In this document: piece by piece, positions 11,101-21,559 of the stretch
How positions within the stretch are numbered: position 1 is the stretch's first letter
Layout: every line of letters starts with the position of its first letter
Assembly (NCBI GenBank): GCA_004369045.1
Contig: ML213506.1
Span: forward strand, 1-64,000
Direction: 5' to 3'
Origin: Heliocybe sulcata
Taxonomy: Eukaryota > Basidiomycota > Agaricomycetes > Gloeophyllales > Gloeophyllaceae
Length of the DNA: 64,000 bases
The notes under the pieces: model-generated
Database searches by the model: none
The model's input: only the letters and a program-made list of their open reading frames with translations
What the model was told of the DNA's origin: nothing
Program-made: the position numbers and the translations under genes

Positions 11101-11496
11101 ATGTCGAATGCCCTCGGGTTTACGAAGAGGCCTGGTGCGCAGGCTCCGGCTGGGGGCGCATCTAATGGACTTGGCGTCGAGGCCATGTTCCAGCAGATCA
11201 TGGAGGCCGTGCAGAAATCGGTGAGGAGCGTCGGGACTGTCCTCTATGGCCTTTTGCTGACCGTTCGATAGCACTACGAGATTGCGGAGCTGAGGCACGA
11301 ATGCGCAGAGTTGAAGCAGGCGAACGCGACGCTGGAGCGGCAGCTGAGGGAGAACCTTCAGGTGACTACTTTTGTTGTTTCATTGCAGGTCCATGGCGCA
11401 GATCTATGTCCGTGCTGTTCTCTCCAGAAGAGACCCCAGATGAACGATGTCAGGGTGATTAGCAGGCACCCTGGACTCGGAAGGGTGGTCCACTAG
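11101..11496 (+). CDS. Small coiled-coil protein, unknown function
   Basis: Two exons (11101-11220 and 11272-11496) join in frame to 114 residues. A Gly/Ala/Pro-rich start (MSNALGFTKRPGAQAPAGG) is followed by about 45 residues with heptad character, VEAMFQQIMEAVQKS joined to HYEIAELRHECAELKQANAT and LERQLREN. This predicts a short coiled coil. The tail after residue 70 may be affected by an unrecognised intron (a GTGACT donor follows RENLQ), so the C-terminus is uncertain. I do not recognise the family. It sits on the same strand just before the guanylyltransferase gene. Confidence 0.55.
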
Positions 11497-11577
11497 GACG
11501 TATCTTGGAGATGCATATATGCACATCGCTACTGAAGAAGTCAACACGGAGGTGTACGATACCAGGATCACTGGACA

Positions 11578-13129
11578 ATGGACCGGACTTCTTTACTTAT
11601 CTTAGGGCATTGGATATTTCTGTCGGACTGCTTGATAGCAGTGTACTTATATAATATTGCGACGGTTCTGACACTTCCGATGACAGAGCAACAATGGCAC
11701 CAACTCGCCATTCCGGACCCCCGGATTCGTCACCCCGGGCTTTGCAACACCTGCTCCAGGCAGTCCCCAGCTGCGTGCCAAGTCGCCCTTCCTTACTCCG
11801 ACTGGCATCCCCTCTCTCGCGGTCCCCGCCTCGGTACACGTCCCTTCACCACTCAGCGACCACGTTCTCACCGCCTACCCCTTCGGGACCCGCGACATCC
11901 CCGGCTTCTACGTTGTCATCCCTGCTGGTGGCGCTGGCACGCGTCTCTGGCCGCTCTCTCGCGAAAACCATCCCAAGTTCCTCCTTGACCTCACCCTCAA
12001 GGGCCGCTCCCTCATCCAAGCAACATGGGATCGACTTATCCCGCTCTCCTCTCCTACACGCACGACCGTCGTCGCGGGTCCTTCCCACGTGACGAGCATC
12101 CGCGAGCAATTGCCAGAGCTTCTGGGCCACAACCTCTTCACCGAGCCCAGTGCGAAGGACTCCATGGCCGCGATCGGGCTGGCCGCGGCAGTTCTGGCCA
12201 GACGCGACCCTGACGCTGTGATCGGCTCGTTTGCGGCCGACCACATGATCTCAGGCGACGACGCGTTCCTCTCAGCCGTCGCGGAGGCTGTCGAGGTCGC
12301 GAGGAAGGACTACCTTGTCACGATCGGCATCGCGCCCTCGCACCCCTCTACCGGCTTCGGGTACATCCGTCTCGGCGAGAAGCTCGACGTCCTCGAGGCG
12401 CCGAACGCGCGGCTCGTGTCGAGCTTCAAGGAGAAGCCCGACGCGAGGACGGCCGCGGCGTACATTGCGACGGGTAATTACCGATGGAACGCGGGTATGT
12501 TCGTGACGAAGGCGACGTTCCTTATGCAGCTGCTGAAGGGGTACAAGCCCGAGCTGCATGATGGGCTGCAGAGGATTGCAGCGGCATGGCATGACGAGAC
12601 TCTCAGGCAGAAGGTGCTCGATGAGGTCTGGCCAGGGCTGGAGAAGATCCCGATCGACAATGCGGTGGCTGAGCCTGCTTCGATGGAGGGCAGGGTCGCG
12701 GTCGTCCCTGCTACTTTCGGTGAGCCTACGAATCAACCTGTGTCCGCTTAATGTCCACCCTCTCACCATGTCCTTCCTCCTTCCAGGTTGGGACGACGTC
12801 GGCGATTTCTCGTCCCTGGCCGACCTCCTCCCGGCAGAAGCGAGTCAGCCCCGCGTCCTGGGTGACAGCGGCCTCGGTGAGCTCCCTACTCGCTTCCCTC
12901 ACGATCGGAGGTCTGACAGTTTGTGTTCGATCCGTTAGTGCTGACAGAACAGGTCGCGGGCGGCATCGTCGTCCCCGGCTCCGGGCGCCTCGTTGCGTGC
13001 CTGGGCGTGGACGACCTCGTCATTGTCGATATGCCGGATACGCTGCTGGTCACGACGCGTGCGCGATCGCAGGAGGTGAAGCGGATGGTCAAGAAGTGCA
13101 AGGACGCGGGTTGGAAGCAGTTGCTGTAA
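11578..13129 (+). CDS. Mannose-1-phosphate guanylyltransferase (bacterial ManC-like type)
   Basis: Makes GDP-mannose from mannose-1-phosphate and GTP for glycosylation and cell-wall polymers. The nucleotidyltransferase signature FYVVIPAGGAGTRLWPLSRE continues NHPKFLLDL, and further family segments follow: IGSFAADHMI, TGFGYIRLG, FKEKPD, NYRWNAGMFV, IDNAVAEPA and WDDVGDF. The KFLL form and domain order match the bacterial-type enzyme rather than the classical eukaryotic GMPPB/Psa1. The last introns splice TFG to WDDVG and DSGL to EQVAGG; TAA is at 13127-13129. The N-terminus is uncertain. The enzyme frame has no in-frame ATG for about 220 bp upstream of the signature, so I used an ATG at 11578 with an intron 11641-11686 (46 bp). 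That gives a low-complexity leader before the catalytic domain. Confidence 0.8.
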
Positions 13130-13513
13130 TAATGTGGGAGTGGTGTCGGTGGAATAGTGGTATCTCGTTCGGAACATTTTTTTCCTGAATGATAATTTCT
13201 ACTTAAGCTATAGGACCTCTTGGACTTTGGACGCACAGTGGATGTGGCATAGTGGAATCGGCTTGTCTACACCTTATCCTTTCGTTCCTTCGTACTGTAG
13301 TATTGGATGGACGCAGTCTGACGTACATTCCGTAATGAAAACAAGCACATAATCTCATCTCTGCCACAGTAAATACCTGATACTGACTGGCTCCGTATTC
13401 AGAAGAGACCTCGAAAACGGCAGAGCTCTAGCAGAATCTTTATATTTTGTCTTCCAGGTGCGGATTGCTTCTCCAACGTTCTTGCTTGCAAAATTTGGAA
13501 TATGCGAAAAACG
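13130..13513. other. Intergenic; no gene seen
   Basis: About 380 bp between the guanylyltransferase stop codon and the tRNA gene. It is A/T-richer than its surroundings and has no convincing open frame. Confidence 0.5.
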
Positions 13514-13618
13514 TGACGAGAGTGGGATTCGAACCCACGCCCCCGAAGAGATTAGATATGATGCTGCGCTACGCAGCTAACCTTAGTCTAACGCCTTAGA
13601 CCGCTCGGCCATCTCGCC
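13514..13618 (-). tRNA. tRNA-Leu(AAG) with intron
   Basis: On the minus strand the 5' arm GGCGAGA pairs with the 3' arm TCTCGTC, with discriminator A at 13514. The D arm (TGGCCGAGCGGTCTAAGGC) and the T arm with B box GGTTCGAATCC are canonical. The anticodon stem TTAGA/TCTAA encloses loop CT-AAG-G, so the anticodon is AAG (codon CUU). An intron of about 23 nt containing the palindromic GCTGCGTAGCGCAGC lies after position 37, the standard place. A long variable arm confirms the class II leucine type. No CCA is encoded. Confidence 0.92.
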
Positions 13619-13779
13619 TTGATGCGATAACCCCCTCGAAGTGTCATACCAGTTGTGGCCGCCCTCGAGCAAAAGATCAATGACGAAATACGAGAACGCT
13701 AACTCGCGATTGCCCAAGGCCATCATCTTTATGGCATCGACGTGCAGGACCTCTCTCCTGCGTCCCTTGACACGACCGA

Positions 13780-16154
13780 ATGGCTCTCACTCACGGTGAT
13801 GGACTGGATACTGCTGAGACCGCAAATGACGCGCCCTCCACTGGAGTCGGAGCTCTTCCAGTCCCTCCAGGCGACAAACATGCCAGCCATCTGCATAGAG
13901 GACTCTCTGCAAGACAAGTCCAGATGATCGCTATTGCTGGTACCATTGGGACCGGGCTGTTCCTTGGGACGGGAAAGTCTCTGGCGGAGGGAGGCCCAGC
14001 AAGTATGCTGATATGCTACGCTATCGTCGGGTTCATTGTGTATGTGACACTCCTTCTGCTGGGTGAAATGGCTACGCAGTACCCTGTAGCTGGTGAGTGT
14101 CTTGTGTATTGGCAGATGAGACTGTGTAAAGGCGTTGCAGAGGCTGTTGGGGCGTCTGCCGCTAGAGAACATCAGGCCCTTATCCAGCCGTCGCTCCCCT
14201 AGTGCAGCTATGGCCTTTGATGATCTTGATACTTTCTTCACATTGAGAGCAATGACTCCTCTGGGTTACGCACCACGTCGACACGTTTTGCTCCTTGCTC
14301 CTACTCAATGTCATACCTTCTCTCCAGGTTCTTTCACGGCGTATACGACCCGCTTCTTCTCCCCATCCTACGGCTTCGCCCTCTCCTGGAACTACTGGTT
14401 CAACGACGCCGTCTCGGTCGCGTCCGATCTTACAGCAGCTCAGCTCGTGCTCCAATTCTGGAAAGTACCAAACTCATGGATTATCAGTCTCGTATTCTGG
14501 CTGTTCCTAGTCGGCATAAACGCCGCCCGGGTAAAGGCGTACGGCGAGCTGGGTATGTCCACCACCTCCGTAAGAACATGAGTATGTGGCTGAATAACGC
14601 CGTGATGGTGGCCTTGCAGAATACTGGCTTTCGTCCATAAAAGTAGTCACCGTAGTACTGTTCATACTCCTTGGCATCATCGTCAACGCCGGCGTCAATA
14701 GCTCTCGCGAGTACATCGGGACGAAATACTGGCACATCCCCGGTGCTCCCTTCGTCGGAGGTTTCGGTGGCTTCGCCAGAGTCTTCGTGACCGCGAGCTT
14801 CGCCTGTGCGCACAAGCCATTCTCGTTCGCCTTGTCACTGCTAAGCGGACGGTAGACGGTGGCACCGAAAGTCTCGGCGTAACCGCAGGCGAGACGAAGA
14901 ATCCCTCGCGAAACATGCCCAGAGTCGTCAAGTTCGTCTTCTGGAGGTACGTGCTCTGCATCACGTATCCTATCCTCCTCCTCAGCACTGGAATGTCGCA
15001 GAATACTCCTCTTTTACATTCTAAGCATCGCGCTCATCGGTCTGAACGGTAGGAGCTGTCCCGCGCATATCTTCGCTCGCTCACAAGCGCCTACTAGTGC
15101 CATGGGACTACCCGGGTCTCTCCAACCGAAGCACAACCACCTCGCCCTTCACTCTCGTCTTCCAACAAGCCGGCTCTCGTACGTGCAACCCCTTCCTCGC
15201 ATCCTTTCCCCTCTCACTCCTCTCCCCTCCTACAGACTTTGCCGCCTCCTTCATGAACACCGTCATCCTCACCTCCGTCCTCTCCGCGGGGAACCACGCG
15301 CTCTTCGCAGGCACGCGCATCCTGTACGGCCTCGCCTCCACGGGCCAGGCGCCGCCCGCCCTCGCGCGCACGACCGTGCATGGCGTGCCTCTCCGCGCGC
15401 TGCTGGCCACGGCGAGCGTGAGCGTGCTGTGCTTCGGGAGCAGCTTTGTTGGGAGCGGGGTCCTGTGGGGGTGGTTGCAGAATATTGTGGGGGTGTCGAA
15501 CCAGGTATACGGGTCTTTCTTTGTCTTTTGTCGAGATGAGGTGAGGCTGATGTGGGGCAGATCGCGTGGCTCTCCATCGGGCTCGCGAGCTGGCGGTTCA
15601 GGAAGGCGTGGGTGAGGCAGGGGAGGCCCATAGAGGAGATGAAGTATCGCGCGGGGTGGACGTGGCCGTGGGGCCCGCCGTTTGTGGTGCGTCTCCTAGC
15701 GTCGTGCCTCGTTGGGGTACCACTGAAGTTTGTCGCAGGTGATTGCTGTCGGGTTTTTGATCATCGGTACGCTGGGCCTTGTTCAGTGCTCTCGGCTTTC
15801 GTTAACGGTTGCCGTATAGTCCAGGGCTGGTCGTCTGTCATCCCGAAATTTAACCCCGTCGAGTTCATCTCGTTCTACATCGAGATCCCAGTTATGCTCG
15901 TCATGACCCTCGCGTGGCTTTTCGTCCACTCCCGCTCCGCTTCCTCTTCTTCTGAATCGGAGACGACGCCCCTCCTCCATCGGCCTACCGCGCCGAGGAA
16001 AGGATACACGGATATCGTGAATGTCGATGGAGTTGATCTGCGTGCGGAGGAGTACGAGGAAGTGGAGGATGATAGGGAGGAGGAGGAGCGGAGAGAAAAG
16101 AGGCTGGGCGGGCGGGGAGCGTGGGCGTGGAGGGTGTGGTATGCGCTTGTGTGA
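13780..16154 (+). CDS. Amino-acid permease (APC superfamily, fungal YAT-like)
   Basis: A plasma-membrane amino-acid:proton symporter with about 12 membrane spans. A polar N-tail leads to MIAIAGTIGTGLFLGTGKSL, the strongest family signature. Exons then give LLLLGEMATQYPVAG, FALSWNYWFNDAVS, the spliced FAYGGTESLG with VTAGETKNPSRNMPRVVKFV, SVLSAGNHALFAGTRILYGL and GWLQNIVGVSNQ, then IAWLSIGLASWRFRKAW and a final pair of spans before an acidic cytoplasmic tail (EEYEEVEDDREEEERREKR). At least seven short introns interrupt it. TGA ends at 16154. The ATG at 13780 was chosen because it is in frame with the first span and leaves a tail of ordinary length; specificity cannot be told. Confidence 0.88.
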
Positions 16155-16207
16155 GCGATGGGGTGAGGTTGGGTTTGGCGTGGGTAGGGGTGGGTGTCAA
16201 GGTATCT

Positions 16208-16315
16208 TGGTCGTGCGCAATTTGACTCCTTTGCGTACACGGCTTGGCTCCTTTGGGTGCAGAGTCTGACTGCTTTGCGTGCACGACCTGCCTTGTTTGC
16301 GTGCACATACAGAGC
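16208..16315. repeat. Short degenerate tandem repeat downstream of the permease
   Basis: Four imperfect copies of a 21-24 bp unit near TTGACTCCTTTGCGTGCACG follow one another; the core TTTGCGTGCAC is best kept in the last two. It lies about 55 bp past the permease stop codon and could be in the 3' untranslated region. Confidence 0.6.
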
Positions 16316-17175
16316 TTGCGCACTGCGAGTCAGTATGCTTTTACCTTGCGCCGTGCATCGACGAGAGCCGAGCCAATACTGGGGAGCTGAGATCGCATCA
16401 GCACCCCATGCCTCCCAGCGAGCTTGGGTTTCCCCGGATATTTTGCCTACCGCTTCAATGTTTGACCTGGCGGTGGGACATACACGATCGCTGTGTGTCT
16501 GGATCTCGAAATTATCTTCTCCCCGTGCGAGGTGATACCTTGCATTCTTGATGTACGGCATAGCATTTCGTAAGTGCTCTGGTGCGCGGGCGTAGCATTT
16601 TTACGTTCTTGGTGCGTGGCGCAGTGGCTCATCTTTTCGCCGTGCCGCGTATCTATCCTTCGCGCTGGATACTGAATAGTGAAGTGACCGTACACCCCGC
16701 CGTTTTACACGCTGCCACTGCTGCGCGTCCTCCCTAGCTACATAACAAGTCAGCTCGCCTTGAAAGGGACGCTGCAGTCGGCTTTGGTCGTGAAGCGTGA
16801 TCCAGATGAGCATCGTATTGGGACGCGGGTGGTATTGGCAAGACTACGTGGGTACGTTTTGGGGGTCTGTATGAATCGTTGTGCTTGCCTTGAGTGGTTC
16901 TAGTTGGGCATCACGCTTGAGTCTGAGTTTGAGTTTGATCCTCATTCAACCCAGCCGTGCGGAAGCGGGGTGATATGCTCATGTTCAGCCGGGGTATACA
17001 CAACAATGAGGAATGGAAGAGTAGATAAGAATACAAGGTTGCTTGAGGTTCTTGGTCGTAAGTCGTAAAAATGAGCTTGCTCCAGCGCATGGTACAACCC
17101 TCCTTCTCCATACATTTTATTGTCCGCCTCGGTACAGGAGTGCCGCTGGTTTGAGGGGAACAGGGGAGTGGGAGG
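16316..17175. other. Intergenic; no gene seen
   Basis: About 860 bp between convergent genes (the permease and a secreted-protein gene). Only short frames without recognisable domains. Confidence 0.45.
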
Positions 17176-17949
17176 TTACTGGATGGTGACGGTGAGGATG
17201 GTGGTGATGCCATCTGTGGAGATGTCTGTAGAGCGGTTAGGCGGGGTGGAGAGGGGAAGTGGATCGGACACTCACTGTGGTTGACGCCCTCTACGCCTGG
17301 CTTGAGCAGCCCCGTCACGTTGTTGGCGACCGTGTTATAGGTCACGCCGCCGTAGGACGTCGTCCCTACTGCAGCCTGCGCAAGAAGGTCCCTACATGCA
17401 AGGATCAGCGTCTAGTAACCTCCACCCTTAGAGTCAACCGTCTACACACCGCCCGATATTATACCCATCCGGCACGATCGTATGATGCTCCGTCACATCC
17501 TCCTCCTGGCTCGTCGCAAAGAACAACGCGCCCGAGTTCGCCTCCGTCCCGTTCTGCCGCCAGATCCGAAAGTGGTTCCCGCCGACGAGGGACTCGAGAC
17601 ACGTCCCGACGCCCGCCGAGCCGTAGTCCTGGCGAAGCTCAACCAGCTGGTCCGTGTACCCATTCCCGTCGCCGAGGTTGGCAGTCTGCGGGCCTCCCTG
17701 GTGGATGCCGAAGCACTCTTCCGAGAAGCCGATCGCGCGGGCGTAGTTGAGGACGCCGGCGTCGGTGAGGACGGCGGGGGAGGAGAGGCCGGAGAGGATG
17801 ATGTTGAGGGGCTCGCCGAGGCCGGAGGAGCCGACGCTGTCGAGCATGGAGCCGCCGTTGGCGTTGGGGTCGTAGTACGCGACGGGTACTCTGGGCACGA
17901 AGAGGGCGGAGGCGAGGGCGGGGAGGGCGAGGAGGGGGAGGGCGTACAT
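17176..17949 (-). CDS. Secreted protein, paralogue of the gene at 20451
   Basis: The start MYALPLLALPALASA is a clean signal peptide, followed by LFVPRVPVAYYDPNANGGS. The mature part shares runs with the plus-strand gene at 20451: GEPLNIILSGLSSPAVLTDAG, SEECFGIHQGG, LGDGNGYTDQLVELRQDYG, GTCLESLVGGNHFRIWRQNG, HTIVPDGYNIGR and YGGVTYNTVANNVTGLL. It ends DGITTILTVTIQ at TAA 17176-17178. Exons are separated by short introns near 17230 and 17400-17460. Two conserved Cys (in SEEC and GTCLES) and N-glycosylation sequons are visible. I do not know a function. The tail resembles fungal wall or surface proteins of unknown role. Confidence 0.75.
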
Positions 17950-20450
17950 GGGGCGAGCGGGAAGGGCGGGCGACCTTGGGGGTTGTGTCTACATTGGATG
18001 AGTTATATACGAGTCGGGTGGTAAGTGAATCATGTCAAGAGAAGGGAGAGACGAGCGAAGAGGATGGAAGTAACGTCCGCAAGTAAGGGAGAAGCAGAGC
18101 ATGCGAACGACGCGAAGTTGTTCGTGGGAGAGTTGCACGTGGCGCGACGAGGTTCTCTTCATTTCGACTTATCAGCGTACTCCTGCGTCTCTTCATACTC
18201 CAGACGCGTTTTAGCGATGCTGGAAGATGAAGACATCCTTGCAATTCGTCTTCCTCGCCCGCACAGTCAACCTTCATGCATTCATGGAGAGACAAGTACA
18301 AGGTAACCTTGGCTCATCACTTCGCATCATCTTCGACTAATCCAGGGTGACACGCTTCATGTGCTCCGCGGAGGCCAGGGTTAAATTTTAATACTGAACG
18401 TACTGAGATGCGGACGCGGTGAGCACTTGTACGTACTCTCGCCAAGTGCGGCGCTCCTCGACAGTATGCACTTTCTAGGTCCCCGCCCTTCCCGCATGCG
18501 CCCACCTCCTTCTATCTCGCTTTTCGCTCCCGCAGAGCTAAGCTGAATCACCCAGCCTATGATCATCTATAATCGGTGGTTATGGTGGTTATATCATTTT
18601 TTGCCGCCTAACCCAATAGTCGTCCAGGCAAGAGCGCGTCTCTCAATCGACCATGTGATAACTGAGCTGCGACCCATCTGCCCTCCCAATCCTGCGCTCC
18701 CAGCAAATCGCCTGTTAGCGTTTGTGTGTCACTATCAGTTCTCGAGCTCCATCACCTGTTTCTCTGCCGCTTCAACGTCTACTGCACCTACGGCTGTCGT
18801 CGAAAATCATGAGCACGCACCCGCCCTTCTTACCTCCTTACCCACGTGATTTCGGGAGAGCTCTATGCTTCGGACAAATAACTCTGCACTTGCTACTGCC
18901 GCTACTGCCGTGGTATTCTGACGTTTTCGAAAGACTCCGGGATCCCGCCTACGCCTGCCATCTTTGGAACTTCCAACAAGCTCCGTCTCCGTCTCTCTAG
19001 CAGGTCGGATGCGTCAGACGTAGACCGCTCTTCTGTCCATTACCACTTAACAGCCTCAGGAGGTCGGATTTTCGCCGGTGCGTCCTCGTGCGTCCTCGGC
19101 GAAGAGTCCGCCTTCATTGGACTCGTCATCTAAATCCTGGCTCCTGTCTACTGCGTTTCTATCTACAAGCAGATTCGACTCGATTCCCTACTAGCACATA
19201 CAGCGCCATCCGCGCTACGCGTATCTTGCCATTCTCCTTGAACAACGATCAACGCCAGTCTTCGCGAGGTGCGTGCTCGAATCGTCGGAAAGGCGAAGTC
19301 GACTACTCGTACGTCTGCAGCCCCAACCATTCCGGGCAACTATCCGCGCCAAGTCCGGTCTGCGTAACACCTGACTGTGTCGATGTACTGCCCTCCGAAT
19401 TCTGAGCCGCACCCTACTCTGTCGCACTTGTATTTGCCACCTGGCTCTATCTACAGGTGCCCGGGTGGGACGCCGCTCGGCACGTTCCCGGTGTCCCCAG
19501 TCTTAGCTGCTTCTCGCTCACGATCCCAGGCGCGTCCGATACCTCACTAGGAACCGTGCAATGTACGTTCTGTGGTCAAAGATCTTCGTTTGCGCCCGAA
19601 TATGTACACGACTACGATCTCTGTGCTCTATCCAGTCGTCCTAGTCTGTTGCCATATTCACTGCTCCTCTTATGAGTGCTAGGGTGGCCATATCGCCACA
19701 TGAACGACTCGCCTCCTGCAGGTCTGAAACCTGGTATCTGGCCTCCGACCTGGCGTAGCCCAGCTGGCTCACTCTGTGTCTCTTCCCACCAGGCGCTTTC
19801 GGGCTGGTCGATAAAGCGACATGCTACAGAGCTTAACGAACCTTGTGGACACTCTGACGTTCACGTCCATCAGACAGAACGCACATGCTTTCAACTCATC
19901 CTTCGACTCTCACCAACGCTCGGGACCGCAAATCATCAGTCCATTCTACATCACTGTTGTCCGTAAACACAGACTTCTTGATGAAACGTGCGTTACTCTC
20001 ACCCTCATCCCGATGCACGCCACCCATCTGATCCTGTAATTGGGCCAACTCGAGAGTAAGCTCTACCAGAACCACATGGCAACTACGACATGGGTCCGTC
20101 AACGTGCTCCTTGGAAGCCCGTACGCATCTATTTATACCTCCAATATTCACAACAAACTCACCTTCTCGAGTTGATATATGTCATACCAAGCTTCGCTGC
20201 CGCATTGTTCTCCTCTCATCACTTGGCGCTCAGGCGCCCGTGGTGAGATATATTGTCCTCGCCTCCCACCCCCACACGCCGCTGCCAACGTTTGTATTCG
20301 CCACCTCCGTTCCCTCGGTAGGCACAGACGTCGAGCTTGCTATTTATACATGTATGCCTCCGAATTCAGCGTATAAATGCCGCGTGAGGGAGCCCTAGGA
20401 ATGGTGTCGCCCAGCAGACTCACGAACGGCCCAGTCACGTCCCAGCCGCA
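17950..20450. other. Gene-poor spacer between divergent secreted paralogues
   Basis: Two and a half kilobases with no gene I can name. The plus strand is pyrimidine-rich from 18.6 to 20.3 kb and holds coding-like scraps in changing frames. One, near 19.00-19.13 kb, reads DVDRSSVHYHLTASGGRIFAG. Another, near 19.82-20.04 kb, reads LVDTLTFTSIRQNAHAFNSS and ends at TAA 20037-20039. These could be exons of an unrecognised or decayed gene. The rest presumably carries the two promoters. Confidence 0.35.
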
Positions 20451-21398
20451 ATGTACGCGAAGCTTGTCGCACTCGGCCTCCTCGGTCTGCAGCTGGCAAG
20501 CGCCACCCCGCTCCAGAAGCGCGCAGCAGCATACTACGCGCCATCGGCTGGAGGCGGGTCCGAGCTCGACAACGCGGGAGACGGGTACGGCGAGCCTCTC
20601 AACGTCCGTATCCCACACCCCATCCTCCATCCTCCAGCTGTTTTCGCTGAACCACCTCATATACACAGGTAATCATCTCCGGCCTGTCCTCGCCCGGCGT
20701 CCTGACCGACGCGGGGCTGCTCAACTTTGCGCACGCGCTGGGGTACTCGGAGGAGTGCCTGGACCTGCACGCGGGGGGCGCGCAGAGCGCGGACCTGGGG
20801 GACGGGAACGGGTGGGTGGACCAGCTGATTGAGATCCGCGAGGACTATGGGAGCGCGGCGGTTGGGACGTGTCTGGAGAGTCTCGTTGGGGGGAACCATT
20901 TTCGGTGAGTGAGTGGGGATTTGGGGAGACGGGGGCTGACGAAGTGGGCAGGGTGTGGAGACAAAACGGGACCGAGGCGGATAGCGGCGCGTTGTTCTTG
21001 GCGTACGTCCCGCTTGTCGAGCCCCTGTTGTTGACGTGCTGAGTCTGGGATGTAGGGTCTCGAAGGAGGAAGACATATTCGAGTCGCACACCATCGTTCC
21101 TGATGGGTACGACATTGGCCGGTACGGGGTTTCGAGCGCCCGTCCCGGACCGTGCAACTCACAGTGGCTGCTTGCAGGAATCTCCTCGTCGAAGCTGCTG
21201 TTGGTACGACGAGCTATGGCGGCGTGACCTACAGCACGACGGCGGAGAACATCACGGGTCTGCTTGCACCGGGCAGCGATGGCGTCAACCACGGTGAGCT
21301 CCATCACGCGCGGGTGATATAGCACAGCTCACCTGCGTAATGCAGATATCGCACAGGATGGGATCGTCACTCTCTTGACGGTGACGATCGTTTCATGA
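20451..21398 (+). CDS. Secreted protein, paralogue of the gene at 17949
   Basis: Six exons (20451-20603, 20669-20904, 20952-21002, 21056-21121, 21178-21293, 21346-21398) join in frame to 224 residues. The N-terminus MYAKLVALGLLGLQLASA is a signal peptide, followed by TPLQKR, a possible dibasic (Kex2-type) processing site. The mature protein follows its paralogue nearly residue by residue: GEPLNVIISGLSSPGVLTDAG, GYSEECLDLHAGG, GTCLESLVGGNHFRVWRQNG, SGALFLAVSKEEDIFESHT and YGGVTYSTTAENITGLLAPG. It ends DGIVTLLTVTIVS. The dense intron pattern looks shared with the paralogue, so both come from one ancestral gene by duplication that kept introns. No enzyme motif is recognised. Confidence 0.8.
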
Positions 21399-21559
21399 CT
21401 CCTGCTCTTTTGGAGATTGCTCGGTATTCACGAACATGTCACGACAACGTGTCTATAAGTATGAATGGAGCGCTTACAAGCAGCTTTCGGTTTCCTCCTG
21501 ATTGTCGGATACCATACGAGTTCAAAGTCAAAATCTCTAGGGTATGCATATCCAGTGGA

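Noticed and set aside
12272-12769. A 165-codon minus-strand frame inside the guanylyltransferase gene
   Set aside because: Shadow of the highly biased codon use of the real gene on the other strand.
15875-16561. A 228-codon minus-strand frame over the permease 3' end
   Set aside because: It is antisense to the permease tail and the tandem repeat; composition is Arg/Ser/Pro-rich and no domain is seen.
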